From contig VXAI01000097.1 in NCBI GenBank assembly GCA_013399305.1, positions 474,263-538,262 on the forward strand: a stretch of DNA of 64,000 nt, given 5' to 3'. Position numbers and translations under genes: made by a program. Below the pieces are notes generated by a model. That model did not search any database, was not told the DNA's origin, and saw only the letters and a list, made by a program, of their open reading frames with translations. Of this stretch, positions 38,094 through 47,735 are shown piece by piece. This DNA is from Rostratula benghalensis. Its lineage: Eukaryota > Chordata > Aves > Charadriiformes > Rostratulidae. The stretch's first letter is position 1, and each line of letters opens with the position of its first letter.

Positions 38094-40267
38094 AGAAAAC
38101 CCTGGAATATTTGATAAACATTTACAAACAGACCTCAAAGGAACTTTTTTAGAAAGGCCTTGGAAAGCAGTAGTACTAGGTATGCTCAATAAAACTAACA
38201 TTCTTCAGAATGATTGTATGACAAATGAATCCGAACTGAAAAAAGGGTTACTCAGGGCCATAAAACATCGGAAAGGTAGAAAGGGCTGAGATGGACGTGT
38301 ATGAATTACACTGATTCATGAATGCTAGGTTGCCCTTGGGCAGTGCTACCTCATGCAGCCAGCACTTATCCAGCTAATTAATTTTATAAAGGTAATTATT
38401 TTCACAAGGATGAACTGTTCTTGAACAATTCCTCCAATTCTGATATGCAAAGCTTTTCTTTGGGCCCAGACATAAAAATATTCATTTGCAATTATTCATT
38501 TCTTCAATAAATACATATTTATACAGTTGTATATAAAACTTATATGCATATGCCTTTTAATTTATTTTTTAACTGATGTGAGGTAAGAATATTCTTATAT
38601 TATTCTCAGATATCTTAAAAATTAAATTAGAAAATTAAAATTATTTAATAAATAGTTAATCAACTTGGAAATAGTAATATATTCATTGTATATAAAATAT
38701 CCCAGAAATAATAATAGTAATTATTATGTCACATGTTGGGTTGGAATCCAGACTGATTTACCCTGATAGCTTTTTCTGAGAAACCGACACCAAGTACTTG
38801 GTGAATAGTTGAAAAAGGACAAAAAATTTTGTGTCCTTGTCTATCTTCCAAATTGAGGCAATTACACCAGCAATAATTCGGTGCCCCAATCAACAAATTG
38901 AAGAGCTGTATTCCAGTTTACTCTCCCTATTCCTTCTTTTGTCATCTTACTTTTATCTTCTCTTCCCTTATTCTCTCCATCAACTTATAATGTATTGCAC
39001 AGTAGAGCAGTTTCATCTGGAGGAAGAAATATTATTGTGGCAGAGGGTTATTATCTGCTGAAAACACTCTATGGCAGATGTGTGAAGAGATCTCTTTAGG
39101 TGGACAGGGAACTTGAGTCAGTCTTACTAATATCCCTCTCTTACTAGCAAATGATCTAGCCACTAAGTGATTATGAAAATGGAAAATTCACATATGAAAA
39201 AGGGAAGGAATCTCTGAGATGTTTGTAAAATGGCTGCTAAGAGGAAATTTATTAGACAAACCCATGGAAGGTATGTATTAAATATAATGCCTATTTCTTG
39301 AGGGTTTTTTGCTTTGGAATCAGCTGTGTGCCAGTTTATTAGTCTCAAATCTGAGTCACTAGTCTATGTCAACATTTTTTTAGCAAAGCTAAATCTGGCA
39401 AGCTGTAGTGCCCATCATAGTTAAGCATTGCCTCAGATAATGTAACAATAGAGTGAGTGTTTCCCATTTTGTATCTTTAGACATTGACCATCAAATTCTG
39501 ATTTCACTACCTTTTAAACACCCAAGACCTCTACCACCATGAATAGACGTGTCTCCAGATAATACTTTGAGGGAGACGACAGGGAATCAGCAATGTCTTA
39601 GTCAGACTATAGGCCAATCACACTTTACAGATCTACAGTTACAGTGTCTGCTAAACCCAGTGGAAATCAGAGTGATCTGAATTACCGACCCAAGCACAGA
39701 ACATAAAAAGACTCCTGTCTAGGCAGAGGCAGGAAACAGAAGAGTTCACAAAAGGACCATTCATAGAAAATGTGGAGATATAAAACTGGTAACCTGCTAG
39801 AAGCAGCAACCACACCAGTTTTGAAGAGGTGAGTTTATTGGAATCTCAAAGCATTTATCTTTTTTTACCTCCACTTCTGTTGAAACATTCATTAATTTTC
39901 TCTGATCAGAAACTAATTTCTAGAATCTCCTTGAAACCTTCTCTCTTCTACTCATTGATTAACTTATTTGTGCAATTTCAGGCAAAAAAGAACAGTCTTT
40001 CTGCATAATGTCATTAGTTTTAACAATAAGATCTGACCAATCCTCAGTTATATATTTTTACAGACTGATCTTCTTGAGCAATGTTGTATCGCAATTTGTA
40101 AGTTTACCTGTGAGACTAGACTTAGAAGCAAGCAATTCTGGGACTTACTATAATATGAAATAAAACCTGAACAATTGAAAAAATTGCTATGTCAGTAATG
40201 AAATGTGTAAATTCATTAGAAATGTAAAAAGCTTTATAAGTCAGCAAAAAAATGCAAGCCCATAAAG

Positions 40268-40311
40268 TCACTCTAAGTTTTGATTTGCATCACTCTAAGT
40301 TTTGATTTGCA
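40268..40311 (+). repeat. Perfect 22-bp tandem duplication
   Basis: Two identical 22-bp units (40268-40289 and 40290-40311) start TCACTCTAAG and end TTTGCA. No mismatch suggests a recent duplication or an assembly slip. Confidence 0.95.
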
Positions 40312-41710
40312 ATGTACAAACATTCTTTTTATTATAAAGCTAACTGCTGACAAAGTTTATTCAAGTAATAAAGAAGAGCAGTACTTTTCTGTGTCCTGCT
40401 TTCAGAATGCTGGTCCAGGAGGTGGAACTGGAAAACAAGTAAGAAACGTCACTAAAGAGAAGATGGAAAAACAAACTGCATAACTATTTCAGCAGGCCTA
40501 TCATTTTTAAGTTAAGGTCTTCTCCACCAGCAATGCCTACCTGTAAACTTCACATTAAACCTGAGCATGCTAATTTATTTCCAACCCACAGGAGCCAAAA
40601 TAACTCCAGAGTTTCCTAAGTTTAACCAGCAGTGGCAGAATTAAAAAGGAAAATTGGGAAGCAAGTAACTTCTATATTTATGTTCAGTGAATCACTCTTC
40701 TGTATGTAAAAGATGTAAATTGAAGATCTAGTCCAGTCTTCACTCTAACTTAACAAGTCTGTTAGCCAGCTATAGAATATTTCACATCTTCTGGATCAGC
40801 AAAGTCACTAAAATCACACATGTGTTTAAAGTCAAGCCATGAAAAATTTCCAACACGCTATACAGATGAATCTGCTTTTATACTTCTGTTTTAGTAAACA
40901 TCATCTTTCATAAAGATTTCTGTGAGTAAATTAAAGTAAAATTAATAATAATTGTCCATGCTTGACAAAGAAGTGCAAAGAACAGACAGCTAATGAGGAT
41001 ATACTTTTTAGGAAAATGATTAATTGATGCCCTGTCAGTATATTTCTATTGAACTTCTGTTTCCCCTCATCTTCTTCAGGTACATAGTACCAGTGAAAAA
41101 TAGCATAAGAGAACTCTTGTTTTGAATTTCAGTCTAATTCACATCTGAATATAAGCAGTCTGATTAAGCACTGTTTGTCCATTTTTTATAAAACTGCCTG
41201 AGGTCCCCCAACTCCATTTAGAATTTTTCCATGTGACTTGTCTTAGTGAACTGATCTCATTTACAGATGAGCCTGAGAATGCTTGTGTGAGCCCTTAAAC
41301 TACTCTGTCTTCAGCTTTATGAATGCTAGGCACCCCGTGGAAGCCACAGAACGGTTATTAATTGTGAGGATGAAAGAGGGAGAATCACTGTAAAACATTT
41401 CTTACACACTCTATTAATAATAGATAGTAATTTCTAATTTATTTTTAATTGAATTGTTAAAAAAGCTTATCTTACCCTTGCTTTTCATCTAATGTTTTTC
41501 TACATGTTGAATGCTCTAGTCACCATAGTATTGATGCTGTGCCCCCATAATGCAAAAATTCTAACTGAAAAAATAATGTAGGAAGAAGGAAAATAGATGA
41601 AAAAATGAAAAAAAAGAGCCACTCATTAGATGGAGGATGTATTAAAGTCCTCTTTTACAAAGTTTGGAAGCAAACGTATCTTCCAGCCTTGCTGACTGCA
41701 GAATCACACT

Positions 41711-42229
41711 TGTCCTGGTTTCAGCTGGGAAAAAGATAATTTTCTTTCTAAGTGCTTTGAAAGGAATGTCAGTAATACATATTGCTTTACTTGTTGCTAA
41801 GCAATGTTTATACTTTTCAAGGACTTTTTCCCATGGAAGCTGAGAAGGAGCATAGACAGAACAATGGAATGGCCAGTGGAATATTCTGTACCATAGTTGT
41901 CATGCTTAGTATATAAGTGGGGATTCAACAAGGGGAGGGAATCTGTGCTCTCTGCTTAATAAGGTAGCAATTCAGTGGGTTGTGAGAATGACTCGTGTCA
42001 TCATCGTTGTACAAGTCATAGTCATTGTCATTATTAGCATCATCATCATCATCATTGATATTTTTCTTTTCTGTTATTGTTCTGTTAAACTGTCTTTAAC
42101 TCAACAAATAGTTTTTATTCTTTCCCTTTCCCCTCCTTTCCTTCTTCTTCTCCCTGTCCTGGGGGTAAGGAGGAGAACTACATCAGCAGCGAGGTGATCC
42201 TAGCGGCCTGCTGGCGTTAAAACACAAGA
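41711..42229 (+). mobile_element. Solo LTR, avian endogenous retrovirus (ERVL-like), plus strand
   Basis: It opens with TGTCCTGGTTTCAGCTGGGA and ends GTTAAAACACAAGA, aligned to CACAACA in the related copy at 14882-15390. The final CA has therefore become GA. The 5-bp sequence ACACT occurs directly before (41706-41710) and after (42230-42234), a target duplication of the length expected for ERVL-type insertions. A TATA box TATATAAG lies at 41910-41917, followed by GTGGGGATTCAAC. A (CAT)6 microsatellite is at 42038-42055 and a pyrimidine-rich tail at 42114-42158. No internal retroviral sequence or primer binding site follows, so it is solo. Confidence 0.9.
42038..42055 (+). repeat. (CAT)6 microsatellite inside the LTR
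   Basis: Six perfect CAT units. The related LTR at 14882-15390 has no such run at the matching place, so it expanded in this copy. Confidence 0.9.
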
Positions 42230-43000
42230 ACACTTTAGAGAGTCCAAAGCAACACAGATAAAATAAAGACACCTTTAATGCTTAGATTTACTCAGAGGTA
42301 TCACCAGGTGAAAATGCTGAAGGGTCACACAGCTCCGTTTTCCTATGCGTTGACACTAGAATTGACACATTTCAGAAGCTTGCTGTCTTCTGTGATAGAA
42401 GACTGCTTAATTTTACAGGGCAAAGGGCAGACACTTCCGAAGTGTCAGAAGTGTCAACAGGATCCCTTTTTTTTGGTAAATTTTCATCCTCATCTCCAGT
42501 GATTATACCTTGTTGTTTGACTATTTTCCATGTCTTTTCTTGGTAAAATTTCATTTTCTCTTGTGGGGTTCCCTCAATAGTAAGCTAGTCTGATATTATA
42601 CCCAGCAGTGGTTCCCCAAAGCAGTAAGAGTGTTGGGAAGGTAGTAAAGCAGACCAAGCTCTCACAATGTCAACTCCCTGCAAAATTCCANNNNNNNNNN
42701 NNNNNNNNNNNNNNNNNNNNNNNNNAACTCAGCTATAGTGTTTCAGCTATGTATGTTGCAGGACAAGGAGGAAGTGACTCAGGGAATTATTCTTACTTAC
42801 AGTAAAACGCATAAGTCTTCAGTAAAGTGAGATGGATTTCTGATGGCTAAATCCAAGAATGCTCCCTAATACCTCTGTCAGTAAAGATGTTTTTCTGCCT
42901 TCGCTCAGAAATTAGTTTGTTCATGTGGGACACAGTAGATCCCACCTACAAAGGTATCTGCCAAATGGAAATCTGTCTGGGAATTTAGTCCCCCAAAGGG
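42230..43000. other. Noncoding DNA around an assembly gap
   Basis: No gene is recognised. Short overlapping direct and inverted motifs built on GAAGTGTCA occur at about 42433-42455. The gap at 42691-42725 is listed separately. Confidence 0.5.
42691..42725. other. Assembly gap (35 N)
   Basis: Thirty-five undetermined bases. The open frame reported across it (42608-42805) is an artefact of translating N. Confidence 0.99.
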
Positions 43001-43420
43001 GCTTACTGTCCCTGTCCAGCTGCTCTTGGGACCCCTCACCCCTATCCATGGGCCCAGGAGCCCCTGTCAGCTCAGCTTGAGTCCACCAGTCCCTGCCTCA
43101 GTGATGCTGTAGGTATGCCTGGCTCCAGCTCCATCTTTCTGAACAGACCTCTGGAAGTAGTTCATCTCCTGAACAGACCCTGAGACTTGTAATAACTTGT
43201 CGTGCCCTATCCCCTGGATAGGCTTGGACACACATTGCAACCTGGTCTCCAGCCTGATTGGAGAATATCCTCTGCTCCTGACTAGACCTTGGTCTTGCCC
43301 TTTGTATCCAGGACTTTTGGGACTGTAAGCGTTGCCAATGCCATGGCAAGCTCCAGCATCATCCTAAAACCTTTGTGAGCACCCTAACCTCATGGCACCC
43401 AAACATAATGACACTTAAAT
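43001..43420. other. GC-richer segment of unknown, possibly repeat-derived, origin
   Basis: About 400 bp are clearly richer in G and C than the surroundings, with runs such as GGGACCCCTCACCCC and GGGCCCAGGAGCCCC. It starts roughly 275 bp after the assembly gap and 770 bp after the LTR. The style resembles avian LTR or retroviral untranslated sequence, and the motif CTGAACAGACC occurs twice (about 43139 and 43170). I cannot name a family. A minus-strand frame of 83 codons (43098-43349) has no known domain. Confidence 0.35.
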
Positions 43421-43890
43421 GTTACTTTGCATCTTTTCCCCCAGGTGCCATGTGCCTGGTTTCTTTGTGTGGGTTTATGCATCTGCAACCCCAACTGCTG
43501 AAGCTGTACCTCTGTGCAAAAAATTAAATTTCATGAGACAGAGGACCTAATGGTGCAGAGATATATGAGCTCCAGCCTTTGCTCTGAAGTTCTTTTTTTT
43601 TTTCTGTTTTACAGGCAATAGTCATGAATAAAATGGATTAACTGTCTTTTATGTATTGCCTGATATTGGCAGCTTCCTCCATTTCAAGGAGAATGTTTAA
43701 ATAACCAGAAAGTCATGTTCTCATTTTTTTACTTTCCTTGTCCTTTTCTTTTTCACTATCCCAGATAATCCTGAATTCTTTACTATATAATCAACAAAGC
43801 GAGAAGACAAACACTTCCTGCTGTTCCAAATAAACTATCTTGTTGAATATTGCATTTGCTAGGGAGGTGAGAGATGAGAGTTTGTATTCC
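43421..43890. other. Noncoding DNA, no feature seen
   Basis: One poly-T run at about 43591-43602; nothing else recognised. Confidence 0.5.
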
Positions 43891-43960
43891 CTGAGACAGA
43901 AACTGGCATTGACCCTAGGTCTCCCGTGTTCTGGGGAAATGAGTTAGCCATTGAGTTATT
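43891..43960 (+). repeat. Old interspersed repeat, half-copy of the type at 26.5 kb
   Basis: The stretch CTGAGACAGAAACTGG, then TTGACCCTAGGTCTCCCGTG and GAGTTAGCCATTGAG follows the order of the ancient amniote repeat arm (GATTTGAACCTGGGTCTCCC, GAGTGCCCTAACCACT). It is degraded and only one arm is evident. The assignment is from memory of the motif, not a database match. Confidence 0.45.
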
Positions 43961-46900
43961 TTATAAAAAAGGAGATAGTAGATATGGCATCATCACTGAC
44001 AGTGCCTGAATAAAGGTAATCCTGCTTTCTTTCTGTGAAACAATTAGTACCAGAACTAAGAAAGCCTGATTTTCTATGGATTTATTTTTTACAGCTGATT
44101 GACTCTGCAGTCTATGAAAATGCAATCTTTGATTGAAGCTTTTCCTTTGATTGGGAGATGTACATTAGAGCATAGTAGCATAAGGAATAGAGTTTATGCT
44201 GAAATATTTTCCCTCAATCATAACATTTCCAAAGTCTCTAGTTTTTTTTTAAACAAGTAAGAAAAGTTGGGGGGTATGATTGGTAAGGCTAAATCTATAT
44301 TAAAAACTTAAAAAGGCCAGGGACTATTCTCTGGCCTTGAGGGCAAAGGGCAGGACAAGGCTCACATTCATGCATTTTTCACTGTCTTTCTTAGCAGAAA
44401 AGGTTGAGGCTGTTCATACTTCCTTCTAAACACAGTTATTGGTTTGCAATACCACTTCTGTGCCAGGGCTTTTCTCAGAAAACAGTTCCTTTGAGTAACA
44501 AATTTGCTGGGGCCTATGGTAACACTCACTGTCATTGACCAGTGCGGAGCCCTTGTTCTGTTTCACGTGTAGCCATTGAGAAGAGAATACACAGAAACAG
44601 TCTAATCTGTAGGAAATAAAGTTAAAACAATAACTAAGTTAATTAAATTTTTAAATCTTGTGACATCTTTTGGACTCATAATGTAACAAAGCTCCTGATT
44701 TTACAGCACAAAACACCATTTTACCTAGCGCAAGCAGGATTTAAGTTGTCACCCCATTGTCTATATTTCACTGTTAATAGTTCTGTATGGCTTTTACAGT
44801 CAACATGATGGTGGACAACAAGGGAATATAACTTACATGTAGACTCAAGAACTACTTATTAATTTAATTTAACACCCTAATGAAAATGCAACAAGCATTA
44901 TTATTAGTCCAGTTCGAGGGATACTAACACTTCAAATCCAAAATTCCTTAAAATTTTCATTTATAATAGTTAAAATTCTTGTGCATAAATGTCTACACCT
45001 TTGTGCTCAAGCTTTCATTGCACCTCTGGGTGCTGACATCATTTGGGTTAAACTTTCTCAAGAAAAATTAGAAGAATGAATGAAAAGGAGATTCAGGGAT
45101 GACCCACCAGCATCCCTTACTCTTTGCTATAGGATATGTGATGTTGAAGGCATGGACTTATTCCCCTTCTTCAGTGATGGATCTGCTTGGAGTTCTTTTC
45201 ACGTGTTCTTGAAAGGCCTGTTTGGCTTTTCTTTATTTCCTTTTTATCCCACAGGTTTGTTACACAGCGATTCCTCAATTTTGTTAAACCTGTACCATAT
45301 ATGGTTAGACCATACTACTACAGAATCAGCGTTAAGTTGGAGGAAAAAAAGTCACTGCAGAGAAAGTGTAAAACTACAGGAAAGAGCCCCCCTGAACCTA
45401 CACTAACACTTTTTGTTATTGAAGTCACGTGCAAAATAGGTGCACAACTGTACATGACAATTACCAAGAAGTCTCAAGGCCAGGCCTGAGTTAAATCATC
45501 ATGAAGCCAGTAGTCTGCTGCTTACAACATTTTATTGATTGAGGTAAGTGGCCTTTCAGACTCATATTAGTTTTTTAACTCCATTTGTGGATGTCTTACC
45601 TGAGACAGTGCAAAGGATCCTAACACAGAGTTTTGGATACCAGCAGAAGTTCAGGGCTTAAACATTAAGTATACAGCACTCATGTACCATTTTCTGTCTA
45701 CCTCTTTCTTAAGGGCTTTAACAGTTCACATGTTTAATCACATCTGTACATAACTGCATAATATATACATGGAAGAAGGTATAGCTGATGTCACACCTGA
45801 TGCTTTTTTCTGGTTTTTCTGTGCTTTGGGGGGTTTTTTTGGTTGGTTTTTTTTTTTGTTTGTTTGGTTGGGGGGTTTTTGGGTTGTTTTCATTTGGGTT
45901 TTTGTTCCCCACAAGACATGTACTGGATGAAAAAATTACCAAGAAGGGAAATAATACACAGGACCAAGTTTAGCTGTCAGATTTCATTGAAATAAATTGT
46001 CCTGATTCTGTATCAAATTGCAGATGTATGAGTCACACTAACTGTGCTGGAACTTCTCTCTAATAAATGAAATAAATCATAGGAGTAGATGTATGGGAAC
46101 ATCTTTATGTATTCACTGCTCCATGATGCAAAGAAAATTTGCAAATCATTAATTATAATTTATGAACATCCTTGGCCAATGTTTGTGCTGTCTATTTTGA
46201 CTGCCTTTCCTGAATTTTCCTTAGCATTGCACTGAGTATTGGCTATGTCAGGATGATATAGTTTGGTCCAACACTTACAAAATATTTTAGCCATAACAAA
46301 CCATGAGACATAATAACAAAGCTTACACAATAATAATCTCATATGTCAACATATACCTATCACCTATTTATAAATGAACAGTTTCAGTTCTATGACTTCA
46401 AAGAACTGGTGTGGTACATTGTACTGTGTGGTACAATGTTGTTTGCAGCTGCTAAATAGGTTTTCAAACAAAATTAAAACTCAATTAGGTGCTCTCTGTA
46501 TTATTTTTCATTATATATAATGTATGGTTTCTTCAAAGAGACAGTAACTAGGCATGAGTGGGGTAGAATGTGTTTGGAATATATATTCTATAATACAATA
46601 TCTTTATTAGCGTGTGATACACTCTAGGGAGTTCAAAAAGCCCTCCTTAAAATCCAGCATATTTTGTCATTCAGACCTTTTTCAAGGTTAAACAAAGCCT
46701 GAGATTTGTCCATCATACTGTATTAAAACTATTTAATGATTTCCACTGTTATAATACTAATATTATGGCTACAGGCCCGAATCAATATTAATAATAGCAA
46801 CTCACACCATGCCCACCTGTGATTGTGAGCTATAGCCCTTGCATCAAAACTACACAAGTACTCTTTGGTATTGAAAACTAGAGCTATGCAATTTGAAGAG

Positions 46901-47659
46901 ACTTCTACAATTCTTCTCGCCACTTTCAGTACAATAAGGTAGATTTTTATAAGAGAATTGATGCTAATGTTGCAAAAAAAGGCAGTCAGACAACCCAAAT
47001 GAAAACAGATGATTGAATGCTGGAAAAAAACCATCCTGGATGAAGAGGTAAAGGCATGCTAGTTAGACTTTAATTCGTCTAATTATTTTGTAGTAAAAAT
47101 AAACTAGTCTATCTATGTTTAAATAATATAAACATACAGATTTTCCTTATTTAATCAAATAACTGAAAGTTACACCTCTACAGATGGCTGCCATTCCTTC
47201 ATAAACAGGTGAACCCGATCTCAGTATTTGCAGTCCTCTTAGTACGACTATGAAATAAACATGAACAAATTGAAAATATATATTTCATAATTGAAAAAAA
47301 AATTGTTAGCAGCCATATTTTCATAGGATCAGAAATTTTTTTATCTGAACTTTTCATAGTAAATGTGATTACTTTAATTGAAGACAGACAAAAACATGAA
47401 AACATCAAAATAAAATTTGTTTCTAAACATTTACACACATCTCTTAATTCTAACAGAGATTAAGTGTAAAAAGTGTGATTCTAGGTAAAAATGTTGCAGC
47501 TGATGAGTTTAATCAATGCTCTTAGGTGAAAGTAACATACCATTGGAGAGCGAAAATTCTGTGGAACTGTAGCAACAGAAGGTGGCTCAGTGGTTGCATT
47601 TGCACAGGTGGCTTTAAAATATGCTCTGTGTCAGCCATCTAAAACTTCAACCTTCTTTT
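43961..47659. other. Noncoding DNA with one G/T tract and overlapping open frames
   Basis: Two plus-strand frames overlap at 45080-45406 (108 codons) and 45187-45489 (100 codons); neither has a recognised domain. The G/T tract at 45826-45904 is separate. A small hairpin (9-bp arms ACATTGTAC / GTACAATGT, 6-base loop) is at 46416-46439. There are AT-rich stretches at 47040-47440. Confidence 0.5.
45826..45904 (+). repeat. G/T-rich tract with long G runs
   Basis: Only T and G over most of its length, with G6 runs at 45828-45833 and 45870-45875 plus G3 runs at 45881-45883 and 45896-45898, separated by T-rich loops. The layout allows a G-quadruplex on the plus strand, though the loops are long. 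Confidence 0.85.
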
Positions 47660-47735
47660 ATTGAAGCTGATGGCAAAATTCCCATTGAATTCAGTGGGGG
47701 CAAGAACAAAGTTCTGACTGTGCCTTCAGAGCAAT
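47660..47735 (+). repeat. Old interspersed repeat relic (CCCATTGAATTCAGTGGGG motif)
   Basis: TTGAAGCTGATGGCAAAATT followed by CCCATTGAATTCAGTGGGGG resembles a motif common in old amniote interspersed repeats (self-complementary GAAGTCAATGGCAAAACTCC / CCATTGACTTCAATGGG). Only this short part is recognisable. Confidence 0.4.

Larger units (their letters stand above)
37066..41710. other. Noncoding DNA with simple repeats
   Basis: Contains the G/T tract at 38018-38093 and the 22-bp tandem repeat at 40268-40311, both listed separately. A very AT-rich block with TATA and ATAA runs lies at about 38500-38720. A small CpG-bearing patch is at 37805-37850. No gene is recognised. Confidence 0.55.

Noticed and set aside
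14882..42229. The two related LTRs as the two ends of one provirus
   Set aside because: They are in opposite orientation, strongly diverged, and the DNA between them has no retroviral genes.
42608..42805. 65-codon frame across the gap
   Set aside because: It is open only because the undetermined bases translate as unknown residues.
46416..46439. Hairpin with 9-bp arms as a microRNA precursor
   Set aside because: Stem far too short for a microRNA precursor, and pairing does not extend beyond the arms.
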